DNA of 49,976 bases from a virus. Of the stretch, positions 16,569 to 24,164 are shown in pieces (position 1 is the first letter of the stretch; each line of letters starts with the position of its first letter). The notes under the pieces were generated by a model. That model saw nothing but the letters and a program-made list of their open reading frames with translations, had not been told where the DNA came from and did not search any database. Position numbers and translations under genes: made by a program. Location of the stretch: the IMG/VR virus record IMGVR_UViG_3300024265_000070, positions 1-49,976 of that record; one strand, written 5' to 3'.

Positions 16569-16880
16569 ATGATGAGCAATTTGTTTGAAAGTGTACTAGG
16601 GTTATGGGGCGCCAGCGACGACAGTGAACGCGTGGCGTTCGATATGGTAGCTGAAGCCGATGGACACGGATTGATGTTACGAGTAACAGACATTGAGGCA
16701 CTATTGGACGCAATCAAAAACGAAGCCCCTGATTTGATCGAGATATATCTCAATCAAGAAGAAATTTTAGAAACCCTCGACTTGTTATGGGATTCAAAAA
16801 CCATCAAAGCCAAGCCAAAGATTGTATGGCCGTTTAGTTTTAGATTCCGAAAGCCTGAAATCAAACTTGAGATAAAATAG
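16569..16880 (+). CDS. Hypothetical protein
   Basis: 103 residues, after AAAGGAGAATCAAA. Acidic N-terminal two thirds (ESVLGLWGASDDSERVAFDM) and a basic end (FRFRKPEIKLEIK). Not recognised. Belongs to the transcription unit leading to 16891. Confidence 0.62.
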   Translation: MMSNLFESVLGLWGASDDSERVAFDMVAEADGHGLMLRVTDIEALLDAIKNEAPDLIEIYLNQEEILETLDLLWDSKTIKAKPKIVWPFSFRFRKPEIKLEIK

Positions 16881-16890
16881 GAGAATTTAA

Positions 16891-18108
16891 ATGTCACCAA
16901 TCAAAGGATTAACAGATCGAAACATGGCTTTCCCCAAGATAGGGAACATCCGCAAGGGAGAGCCAAAAGGGGAGAGCAAGTTCCCGAAAGACCTGGATTA
17001 TTTCAGGGTTGAGTTTGACGAGCTAGAGGTTGAGGCCGCGGAGATATTCAATAACCACTACGGACCCGAACCAAAAGAGATATTGATCTGGTTGCCGTAT
17101 AAAGAAATCTCGCAATGTTGGGACGCGTGGCTCGAAGCCTACACCGCGGGGGCAATGGTTGCGAGATCGGACGGCGAGATTTATTTATATCTGAGGGAGC
17201 CGGATACTGGACGGGTTATTATCAAAGATGGACTCGACGCTGTAACTGACACACCGAGGCCTTATATCGCGGATGAACCCGCTACACATTACGAGGACAC
17301 CAAGGGAAAAAAACAGCCAGTATTTTTAAAGCACGTTGGGCGGCTTGAGGTAATAATTCCGATCTTGGGTGAGTTGGCGTCTTTGACATTACACACGAGT
17401 TCACAGTACGATATAGGACAAATCTCAGAGAACTTGGCGGCGTTGTATCACATGGGCGGGGGATCACTTCAGAACATAGATATATTATTACATCGAAAAC
17501 CCAAGATGATCTCGACCCCAGGAGAGGGAGGCAAGAGAGTCCGCCGCGAGAAAAGCCTTATATTTTTGAAGGCCAGTAAATCATGGGTCCAAGCACAGCT
17601 AACGGAGAAAAGGGAACTAGCAGAAATAGAACCTATTGAAACCGCCGGAGAACTCGGATCTGGAATTACCGCGGATAAAATCACCGGAGAGGTTATTGAG
17701 GGGACGGCAAAAGAAACGACTCCCCCCGTCCCGCATGTCAGACCCTACGACCCCAAAACATTGAAAAAGGGACTAGAGGCCAAGGTCGCATCGGATAAAT
17801 ATTCTGTCAAGAAGCAATCTAGCAAAGAACAGCGAGGACTATTGAGAATGTCCCTGGAGTTGGCCTGGATCGGGGAGGGCGCCAAGACGGTCGAGCAAAA
17901 GAGGAAAGATGTCTCGAAGTATTTGACAGATGAACATTCAACGTTGAAGATTCCCGCGCCGTGGGTGTGGGTGATGTTGAACGAGTGGCTGAAGCCTTCG
18001 CAGGATTCCGGTGATGCTTGGCAAATAGACAAGATCGCCGCGTCTGAGGCTCGTATGGTTTGGACGGTTGCGACTCAAGAAGCCGGACAAAAAGAGATAC
18101 CGTTTTAG
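16891..18108 (+). CDS. gp3-like recombination directionality factor family protein
   Basis: 405 residues. The first 115 residues (MAFPKIGNIRKGE, then FPKDLDYFRVEFDE, FNNHYGPEPKEILIWLPY, CWDAWLEAYTAGAMVARSDG) follow the signature of the actinophage gp3-like recombination directionality factor family. The middle (about 140-230) and the C-terminal half are predicted helical with a highly charged linker (about 230-300). In phiC31 the factor makes a serine integrase excise the prophage. No integrase is visible here, so its role in this phage may be in replication or recombination. Not searched. Confidence 0.6.
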   Translation: MSPIKGLTDRNMAFPKIGNIRKGEPKGESKFPKDLDYFRVEFDELEVEAAEIFNNHYGPEPKEILIWLPYKEISQCWDAWLEAYTAGAMVARSDGEIYLYLREPDTGRVIIKDGLDAVTDTPRPYIADEPATHYEDTKGKKQPVFLKHVGRLEVIIPILGELASLTLHTSSQYDIGQISENLAALYHMGGGSLQNIDILLHRKPKMISTPGEGGKRVRREKSLIFLKASKSWVQAQLTEKRELAEIEPIETAGELGSGITADKITGEVIEGTAKETTPPVPHVRPYDPKTLKKGLEAKVASDKYSVKKQSSKEQRGLLRMSLELAWIGEGAKTVEQKRKDVSKYLTDEHSTLKIPAPWVWVMLNEWLKPSQDSGDAWQIDKIAASEARMVWTVATQEAGQKEIPF

Positions 18109-18121
18109 GAGAGTATTAATA

Positions 18122-18322
18122 ATGGATGAGAAAATCGAAGTTAGAATAGCAAAGGCAAGAATTGTACCGCCGTTCGGTTTTAGCAATAGCGAAAGAATAA
18201 TCGTGGATGAGTGTCCGTATTGTGGAAATAAACATACCCATGGCGCCGGAGGTTTTCACGATAACAGACAACGCATGGCTGACTGTTTCCAAGGTGAGTA
18301 TAAGTTAGACCTTGAAGAATAA
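18122..18322 (+). CDS. Small zinc-binding protein
   Basis: 66 residues, ATG preceded by TTAGGAGAGTATTAATA. Contains CPYCGNKHTHGAGGFH and a later Cys (ADCF), which together could hold one zinc. Function unknown. An earlier ATG at 18068 lies in the preceding gene and lacks a ribosome site. Confidence 0.65.
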   Translation: MDEKIEVRIAKARIVPPFGFSNSERIIVDECPYCGNKHTHGAGGFHDNRQRMADCFQGEYKLDLEE

Positions 18323-18331
18323 CGATTCTGG

Positions 18332-18360
18332 TTGACGGTAAACGATAAATCGTATATAAT
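18332..18360 (+). promoter_or_regulatory. Promoter with operator palindrome (class I, copy A)
   Basis: TTGACG (18332-18337), 17-base spacer, TATAAT (18355-18360). The spacer has ACGATAAATCGT (18342-18353), a near-palindrome that recurs in three other promoters. Binding there would block polymerase. It controls the RHH gene at 18408. Confidence 0.85.
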
Positions 18361-18362
18361 AT

Positions 18363-18386
18363 AGGGGTAGTCGTTTGGCTACCCCT
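18363..18386 (+). promoter_or_regulatory. Leader hairpin
   Basis: AGGGGTAG and CTACCCCT form an 8-bp perfect stem with an 8-base loop at the expected 5' end of the transcript from copy A. A 5'-terminal hairpin usually stabilises the mRNA; regulation is possible. Confidence 0.6.
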
Positions 18387-18407
18387 ACTTGTGAACGGAG
18401 TAATGGA

Positions 18408-18578
18408 ATGCCAAAGAAAAATAAAAAAACAAGACGCTTTAACCTCATGGTAACCAAAACAACATTTGCCAGACTTGAGCATATTTCAGAGCATTATCTT
18501 AGAAGCAAATCAAACATGGTTGAGTTTTTGATAGAGAAGGAATTTAAAGCAGTGGCAGAAAAACAACAAGATAAATAA
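18408..18578 (+). CDS. Ribbon-helix-helix DNA-binding protein
   Basis: 56 residues, basic. RRFNLMVTKTTFARLEHISE then SKSNMVEFLIEKEFK follows the CopG/Arc pattern: one strand for the DNA groove, then helices A and B (about 9-45). CGGAG lies 7 bases upstream of the chosen ATG; another ATG five bases earlier is in another frame and stops early. It is transcribed from the promoter carrying the CGATaTATCG element and is the best candidate for the repressor binding it. Confidence 0.72.
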   Translation: MPKKNKKTRRFNLMVTKTTFARLEHISEHYLRSKSNMVEFLIEKEFKAVAEKQQDK

Positions 18579-18623
18579 AATATGGTATACTTATCCTACG
18601 CGAGTAATCAACTGTATAATTGG

Positions 18624-18677
18624 AATATTCAAGCCTGTGGTTGGCGTCTCGCGTCGCTGACAACAGGCTTGAATATT
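18624..18677 (+). promoter_or_regulatory. 15-bp perfect inverted repeat, structured RNA or operator
   Basis: AATATTCAAGCCTGT (18624-18638) and ACAGGCTTGAATATT (18663-18677) are exact reverse complements with a 24-base GC-rich loop. A TATAAT box lies at 18615-18620. No T-run follows. The second arm ends about 14 bases before the ATG at 18691, so the stem would cover its ribosome site. It may be a translational control hairpin, an operator or a small RNA. Confidence 0.75.
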
Positions 18678-18690
18678 ATTAGGTGAAAAA

Positions 18691-19068
18691 ATGGAATTAA
18701 ACTCAAGAGAAATTAATGCAACAAAAACAGGGATTATGTATTTAGGATTATTAATTCAAGGAGTAAGAATAGAGGGACTAAAAGAATTAATGGGGAAAGC
18801 AAACGAAACGTCGTGGTTTATGGATCCAACTTGGTATATGGATAACGCGGATCATTTAGATGATTATTTGACGCTACTCAAGTCATTGCTAGAATTTCAA
18901 AAAGCATCAAGGGTTTGGATTGAAAAATTCGGAGAAAAAAGCGGGCTAGAGTTAACGGTCAACAAACTAGATGATTTCAGAAAATGGTTGGTAATGGAAT
19001 TTATGATAAACGCTGATGCTGAAATGAAAGCTTTTATGGGGCTAGACGAAGAGGACGAATCAGAATGA
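18691..19068 (+). CDS. Hypothetical protein of the replication operon
   Basis: 125 residues, acidic, largely helical, with MELNSREINATKTGIMYLGL and a Trp-rich middle (WFMDPTWYMDNADHLDDYL). Not recognised. ATGA overlap with the replisome organiser gene suggests a related role. Its initiation region is sequestered by the long inverted repeat upstream. Confidence 0.65.
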   Translation: MELNSREINATKTGIMYLGLLIQGVRIEGLKELMGKANETSWFMDPTWYMDNADHLDDYLTLLKSLLEFQKASRVWIEKFGEKSGLELTVNKLDDFRKWLVMEFMINADAEMKAFMGLDEEDESE

Positions 19069-19844
19069 GCGTTAAACAAATGGCCTTAGTTTGGGAACAC
19101 GAATTCCCCCACAATAAACAATCAGTAATGCTTGCCTTGACAGACCACGCCAACGATCTAGGCGAAAAGATGTTTCCCTCTGTTGCTCGTTTAGCATGGA
19201 AAACGGGCTATAGCTCAAAACAGGTAAGCAGGATTATTAAATTCCTGATTGATGATAAGGTTTTGGTAAAAGTTAGACTTCACTCAAGATATAGACCCAA
19301 CGAATACAAGGTTGATTGGTCAAGGGCAGTCAAGAAAGAGGACTTTATTAGTGACAAAGACAGAGAGGACAAAATGTCCACCCTGTCCGACCCCAGAGTA
19401 GACATTTCAAATCCCAGAGTGGACACAACTGAGTCCACCGAACCATCATTAGAACCATCATTTAATAATAATGATATAGGATTTTCAAAAGTAATAAAAG
19501 CCTATCAATCGTTAAGTGGACTTCCAATCTCAGAATTTATATATGCCGAGCTTGGTGCTTTATATGATGAGATATCTCATTCTATAAACGACGCCCCGTT
19601 AGCTCATCCAAACAAGGGGATCGGTTCCGAGGAGTTTTTAGTCAGAGCGATTCAACGAATGGGGCGAAACATAGAAAAACCAAATATCAATTATCTCGAT
19701 AAGATTGTGCAAAGTTGGTTACAAGATGGCGTCGGTGCCCCACCCCCAGGAAAGCGAAAGAGAACAGCCAAGAAAAAACAACCTAACCAACTATCCGAAG
19801 CAATGACCACAGAAGAACTAGAAGAGGCGATGAGGAGTGAGTAG
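19065..19844 (+). CDS. Replisome organiser-like protein (wHTH)
   Basis: 259 residues. The N-terminal winged helix (about 1-95) has KQSVMLALTDHANDLGE, MFPSVARLAWKTGYSSKQVS and IIKFLIDDKVLVKV, the layout of phage replication initiators and DnaD/O-type proteins. A polar linker with two PRVD elements (about 108-128) precedes a helical C-terminal domain and a basic tail (KRKRTAKKKQ). It is two genes upstream of the DnaC-like loader, so it likely binds the origin and delivers the loader and host helicase. Confidence 0.75.
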   Translation: MSVKQMALVWEHEFPHNKQSVMLALTDHANDLGEKMFPSVARLAWKTGYSSKQVSRIIKFLIDDKVLVKVRLHSRYRPNEYKVDWSRAVKKEDFISDKDREDKMSTLSDPRVDISNPRVDTTESTEPSLEPSFNNNDIGFSKVIKAYQSLSGLPISEFIYAELGALYDEISHSINDAPLAHPNKGIGSEEFLVRAIQRMGRNIEKPNINYLDKIVQSWLQDGVGAPPPGKRKRTAKKKQPNQLSEAMTTEELEEAMRSE

Positions 19845-20219
19845 ATGAGTGAAAAGAAGTATACCGATCTATCCAAAGCTGAGATCGAGCGAGTGTTTGC
19901 GGAGGATGTGTTGAATTTGAGATCGGGCGATTTATACCTCGGTGACCCTGTGTGGTTTGAAGATGATGGGCATTTTGTTATGACTCAAGATGAACTCTCC
20001 CCCCTCGCAGACCTCAATCATGCGATGCTTGGATTAAAAAAGGTATCTTGTGGGTGGAAGATGGTTGGCTTAACCAGCACTTGTTTTGTGGAGTTGTGGG
20101 ACGGTGGGGCAAGGGCAAGGGGTTCAGCCCCCACCCCCCAAGAAGCCATAGTCGAAGCGTGCATTAGAATCAAGAGACCTGATTTGTTTGAGGAGGACTC
20201 CCCCAATGACAAAACCTAA
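19845..20219 (+). CDS. Phage ABA-sandwich (BC1872-like) protein
   Basis: 124 residues. DLNHAMLGLKKVSCGWKMVG, then CFVELWDGGARARGSAP and PTPQEAIVEACIRIK is the signature order of the small alpha/beta/alpha sandwich protein found in many phages next to replication genes. Function unknown. Starts after GAGGAGTGAGTAG and overlaps the loader gene by 14 bases. Confidence 0.65.
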   Translation: MSEKKYTDLSKAEIERVFAEDVLNLRSGDLYLGDPVWFEDDGHFVMTQDELSPLADLNHAMLGLKKVSCGWKMVGLTSTCFVELWDGGARARGSAPTPQEAIVEACIRIKRPDLFEEDSPNDKT

Positions 20220-21021
20220 ACCGATCAGCGAAGTAACCGTAACCACCACCCACACACTAAAGCCAGGGAAGGGACGAGTCGTTATTGACTCAAGCAAAAC
20301 CCCGCCTGAAGTCTTAAAGATAGACCATGGTTTATGTATTCCGAGTTGCGAATTTTGCGGAGGTCTTGGCTTGCTTCGATACGATGTACCAGTAGGTCAT
20401 CCCAACTTCGGACAATTACACGACTGCCCCAACCTCCCCCCCTCCCCGATTAACTACAGCTTGTTCGGTCTAACCGAACAATTTACACATATGGGCTGGG
20501 GCGATATCCTCCCCATAAACGACGGACACCAAACCAGAGACATCCTAAAAGACTTACTCTCTACCGGTTACGGTTGGCTTTACTTACACGGCGCCAACGG
20601 ACTTGGTAAAACCTTTTCGGCATCTATCGCAGTCGCCGAGGCTTTACGACAGGGGATGTCCGCTGAGATCATGGTGGTCGCCGATCTGTTAGATTATTTG
20701 AGGGACGCATACTCAGCCGAATCACCAATCGCCGATCGGGTAAATAAGATCATCGACCTTGACCTATTGGTTCTGGATGAGTTCGGGGCGCAGTATTCGA
20801 CGCCATGGGCAGAGGAGAAGATCCAAACGATCTTACAAAAGAGATACCGGAACGCGTCTGAGGAAGGTCGCGGGATTACTATCTTTACAAGTGAATTTGC
20901 TCCGGAGGATTCGTTAGCGCCATACATCCAAGACCGATTAAGGGATTCTCGTTTCGGCAAAAATACAATTATAAAGCTAACCGGTAAGAGCGTGCGGCCG
21001 GTAGCTGGACAAACTAAATAG
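20206..21021 (+). CDS. DnaC-like helicase loader (AAA+ ATPase)
   Basis: 271 residues; the ATG is set by AGGAGG 10 bases upstream. An N-terminal zinc-binding part (C44IPSCEFC51, later Cys74) precedes the ATPase with Walker A GANGLGKT (129-136), Walker B LLVLDE (187-192), and a sensor-like ITIFTSEF. AERLRD-like arginine region near IQDRLRDSRFG. It would place the host replicative helicase on the phage origin. Followed by two genes with replication context. Confidence 0.88.
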   Translation: MTKPKPISEVTVTTTHTLKPGKGRVVIDSSKTPPEVLKIDHGLCIPSCEFCGGLGLLRYDVPVGHPNFGQLHDCPNLPPSPINYSLFGLTEQFTHMGWGDILPINDGHQTRDILKDLLSTGYGWLYLHGANGLGKTFSASIAVAEALRQGMSAEIMVVADLLDYLRDAYSAESPIADRVNKIIDLDLLVLDEFGAQYSTPWAEEKIQTILQKRYRNASEEGRGITIFTSEFAPEDSLAPYIQDRLRDSRFGKNTIIKLTGKSVRPVAGQTK

Positions 21022-21039
21022 AAAAGGAGTCAAACGAAA

Positions 21040-21423
21040 ATGACAAAAACTAAACCACACACCGATCTAATGATCGATCGGGCCGTCAAAGCCTTGATCT
21101 TTATCGAGGCATATAAATCCGAATGGGGCGGGAACACGCCTGCCAATCAAGAGATCGCGGATCACCTTGGTCTCAAAACCGAAAGACAGGCCCGGCTAGT
21201 AGTGGATATCCTAGAGGAGTCCGGACTTATTGAAGTTGTCAAGGGTCCGAAAGGCAACCGGCGCTGGATCGTGGTGAAGGGGGCGAGGTATACACCGAGT
21301 AATTTAATGACGACTATTCCGGGCAATATGATTCTCGGGGACAGTACAGGGTTTAATGAAAAGGCGGCCGAGGTAATTGTCGCTGACCAAGTCCGAAAGG
21401 AGCTCCTCAGTGGACTCGAATAA
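21040..21423 (+). CDS. Winged-helix DNA-binding protein
   Basis: 127 residues. NQEIADHLGLKTERQARLVV gives helix-turn-helix and ILEESGLIEVVKGPKGNRRW the wing, in the manner of small phage regulators or DNA-binding accessory proteins. Follows the loader gene after AAAAGGAGTC and overlaps the next gene's start. Confidence 0.7.
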   Translation: MTKTKPHTDLMIDRAVKALIFIEAYKSEWGGNTPANQEIADHLGLKTERQARLVVDILEESGLIEVVKGPKGNRRWIVVKGARYTPSNLMTTIPGNMILGDSTGFNEKAAEVIVADQVRKELLSGLE

Positions 21424-22027
21424 ATTATCCGTAACAGTACGGGAAACGATAGCCGATCCGTTACAAGAGAAGATCATCCAAGCCGGGGAAACATTGTCGT
21501 CTAATCTTTGGGTCCTTGGTGATCTAGCGGAGGAGGCGGTAGCAGAAAAACCGCCCAAAGCGTCAACCGAGGCGATCTTGGTAAACGTTGGGATATTGTC
21601 CGGGAAGTCCGGCGCCCGGGTGGGTGATCTCCGATCGACGGCGAATTTTTATCCTAAAGAAACCAGGGAACAATACCCGTCTTTGACCCACTCACATTTT
21701 TTTGTCGCCAAGGCCGCGGGGGATTTGGAGAAAGCAACCGAATATTTACAAAAGGCAGAGGAGAGCGCTGATCTATACGGCGGGATTCGTATGCCGGTCG
21801 GTAAGTTGGCCGCCCAGATCGCGGAAGATAACCGGGACGAGGATACTCGGCCGGTCTGGTACAAGTGGATGAGAGGGGCGTATGCGAACGCGAAAAGGAT
21901 TGATCTCAATCGGGGGAAAGAAGAGATACCGCAGGGGATAGCGTTCTTGGTGATGGATTTTATCGATGCGGTAGAGGCTCAATACGACGGTGAGGAGTTT
22001 CTCAACGGAGAAAAGAATCAAGAATGA
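21410..22027 (+). CDS. Hypothetical protein, GTG start
   Basis: 205 residues from the GTG with AAGGAGCTCCTCA upstream (a weaker ATG start exists at 21377). It has KASTEAILVNVGILSGKSGA and a helical middle (AAGDLEKATEYLQKAEESADLY) that suggests helix-turn-helix or tetratricopeptide-like packing. Not recognised. The last stop overlaps the methyltransferase gene start by four bases. A role in replication control or partition is conceivable only from context. Confidence 0.65.
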   Translation: MDSNKLSVTVRETIADPLQEKIIQAGETLSSNLWVLGDLAEEAVAEKPPKASTEAILVNVGILSGKSGARVGDLRSTANFYPKETREQYPSLTHSHFFVAKAAGDLEKATEYLQKAEESADLYGGIRMPVGKLAAQIAEDNRDEDTRPVWYKWMRGAYANAKRIDLNRGKEEIPQGIAFLVMDFIDAVEAQYDGEEFLNGEKNQE

Positions 22028-23391
22028 TAATTAACGCTGACGCTATCCAATGGGCGAAGGAATACAAGGGAAAGTTGTATCATGCAATTATTTGTGACCC
22101 CCCATACCATTTGACCACAATTACAAAGCGATTTGGCAAAGAGGACTCAGCCCCAGCACAGGAAGGAACAGACGGGGCGTTCAAAAGATTATCAACTGGT
22201 TTTATGGGTAAGATCTGGGATGGGGGCGATATAGCCTTTCAAAAAGAAACCTGGGAAGCCTTTTATAATATCCTACACCCGGGAGCATTCGGGATGGCTT
22301 TCGGGGGAAGTAGAACGGCGCACAGGATGGCAACAGCCATTGAGTCCGCTGGATTTTGGATACACCCGCAAATGTCCTGGAATTTTGGTTCAGGATTCCC
22401 AAAAGCTACCAGGATAAAAGACAACGAAATATTTGAAGGACACCGCTACGGACTCCAAGCCCTCAAGCCAGCATCAGAACCTATCATAGTATTCCAAAAG
22501 CCATACGAAGGTAGACCGATAGACTCCATCACAGAAACAGGGGCAGGGGCATTGAATATTGACGGGGGGAGGATTGGGGGAGATATAAACCAACAGCCAG
22601 GGGGGTGGCATCACGAACACACTATCAATGATGATGGATGGGAAGGTGGAAAGCAAAACGCCAACCTTCCACAAGGTCGCTGGCCCGCCAACGCCCTCTA
22701 TACCCATTCCCCCCAATGCGAAATGATCGGCTATCGAGAATCGGACTCCTATCAAATAAACCGTTTCACAGACGGAGCAAAACCATTCGGTGATGCTGTT
22801 GGCGAAAAGTTTGAATCTGAGGAAGTGGAAGGTGGGCGTGTCTCAATATGGGAATGCGTTGATGGGTGTCCGGTGTTGGCGTTGGATAGGCAATCGGGAC
22901 ATTTGACAAGCGGGACAGGTGCAGTAAAAAAAGCTACATCTGCAGGACATCAGGGAAACGTATATGGGGCAGACAGTAGAGAATTTGGAACGCCAAACGT
23001 AGAATACGGCGACTCCGGTGGTGCCAGTAGATTCTTTCATCAATCCCATTGGGCAATCGAAAACGCTGATCCGTTTGTTTATCAGGCGAAGGTTAGCGTG
23101 AGTGAAAGGAATGCGGGGTTAGGTGGTGAACGATGCGGGCATCCAACTTTAAAACCAATCGCCCTAATAGAACACCTTGCGACTCTCCTCCTCCCGCCAA
23201 AAGAATACGCCCCCCGCAGAATCTTTGTTCCCTTCGCTGGTGTGGCTTCTGAAGTGATTGGTTGCTGGCGTGCGGGCTGGGAAGAAATCGCAGGGATCGA
23301 ATTAGAGTCAGAATATGCCGAGATCGGAAAAGCAAGATTTGAATATTGGAAAAAGCAAGGGGTACAACTAAACTTATTTGAGGAGAAATAA
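22024..23391 (+). CDS. DNA amino-methyltransferase, beta-like order
   Basis: 455 residues. CDPPYHL (24-30) is motif IV at the N-terminus and FVPFAGVASEVIGCW (401-415) with IAGIELESEYAEIGKARF is motif I at the C-terminus, the permuted order of beta-class DNA methyltransferases. Between them lies a large insert (about 150-370) with cysteines and glycine-rich segments that may recognise the target. It would form N6-methyladenine or N4-methylcytosine. No cognate nuclease is nearby, so an orphan protective methylase is likely. Confidence 0.87.
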   Translation: MIINADAIQWAKEYKGKLYHAIICDPPYHLTTITKRFGKEDSAPAQEGTDGAFKRLSTGFMGKIWDGGDIAFQKETWEAFYNILHPGAFGMAFGGSRTAHRMATAIESAGFWIHPQMSWNFGSGFPKATRIKDNEIFEGHRYGLQALKPASEPIIVFQKPYEGRPIDSITETGAGALNIDGGRIGGDINQQPGGWHHEHTINDDGWEGGKQNANLPQGRWPANALYTHSPQCEMIGYRESDSYQINRFTDGAKPFGDAVGEKFESEEVEGGRVSIWECVDGCPVLALDRQSGHLTSGTGAVKKATSAGHQGNVYGADSREFGTPNVEYGDSGGASRFFHQSHWAIENADPFVYQAKVSVSERNAGLGGERCGHPTLKPIALIEHLATLLLPPKEYAPRRIFVPFAGVASEVIGCWRAGWEEIAGIELESEYAEIGKARFEYWKKQGVQLNLFEEK

Positions 23392-23392
23392 A

Positions 23393-23794
23393 ATGTCTTT
23401 TAACTTTGATTGGGATTCCCTGCAATGTTCATCAAAGACCGTAATAAAAAAAGCCGAGGTCCTTGGCTGCAAAAAAGCCAACTTGCAATTTAACCCAAGC
23501 GGAAGAACAAGAGATCAAGTATTGAGAGCGCGTAAAATGTGTTCGTTAGCCTGGGGTGGTTGTGGGAAATTAAAATACACGACCCAATTCCTGACAGCCT
23601 CAAAGGTTTGTAAGGTGTGCGCCAAAACAAAAGGAGAGTTTCTCCAAACATTCAAAAAGGGAAATTGCAAATTATGTGGGTCAGAGTTCAAGAGGACGAG
23701 TCCCGCGGTTGCTTACTGTAGCCAAGATTGTAATGATAACGCCAGGAGAGGGAGAGAACGGGCGCGGTATGTGCGAAAAAAAGCCTTGACATAA
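23393..23794 (+). CDS. Zinc-finger protein
   Basis: 133 residues, ATG after GAGGAGAAATAAA. Several cysteine pairs: VCKVCAKT near 72, then NCKLCGSEFKRTSPAVAYCS and QDCNDNARRGRERARY, the same C-terminal finger type as in the protein at 12644 (CxxC, then Cys/Cys with a basic tail). Basic tail suggests nucleic acid binding. The final codons contain the -35 box of the next promoter. Confidence 0.62.
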   Translation: MSFNFDWDSLQCSSKTVIKKAEVLGCKKANLQFNPSGRTRDQVLRARKMCSLAWGGCGKLKYTTQFLTASKVCKVCAKTKGEFLQTFKKGNCKLCGSEFKRTSPAVAYCSQDCNDNARRGRERARYVRKKALT

Positions 23795-23815
23795 AGACGA
23801 TATATCGTATATAAT
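23786..23815 (+). promoter_or_regulatory. Promoter with operator palindrome (class I, copy B)
   Basis: TTGACA (23786-23791), 18-base spacer, TATAAT (23810-23815). The spacer carries the perfect palindrome ACGATATATCGT (23797-23808). The -35 overlaps the end of the preceding gene. Confidence 0.87.
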
Positions 23816-23852
23816 ATAGGTAGTGTTATCAACTAACAAACGGAGTAGAAAA

Positions 23853-24164
23853 ATGAAAGTTATTTGTAAAACCTGTAAAAGAGAATATACCAAGAGGGGT
23901 ATAAAAAGACATAGACGTTTTTGTCTGGCTCCTCTGGTTAGGGAAAGACTGGAGTCGTTTTCGTCACTGAAAAATCACCAAACGCCTATCGAAAAAGTTA
24001 TGGAAGATTCAAGACTTGATAGCAAAGTTTTTGAATCAATATTACAAACCACAGAGGGCGAGATTTGGGCTTGGATGTTCGGGAATAGATATTTACCGCA
24101 AGATATAAAACCCCCATGGAAAACACTCGGAGACGATGGTTTTTTGGAGGAGGTTACTAAATGA
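23853..24164 (+). CDS. Small zinc-finger protein (C2HC-like)
   Basis: 103 residues from the ATG after CGGAGTAGAAAA. The N-terminus has CKTCKREYTKRGIKRHRRFC: two cysteines, a histidine and a fourth cysteine, a single finger with a basic surface. The rest is helical and acidic. First gene behind operator copy B and overlapping the Toprim gene by four bases. Confidence 0.68.
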   Translation: MKVICKTCKREYTKRGIKRHRRFCLAPLVRERLESFSSLKNHQTPIEKVMEDSRLDSKVFESILQTTEGEIWAWMFGNRYLPQDIKPPWKTLGDDGFLEEVTK

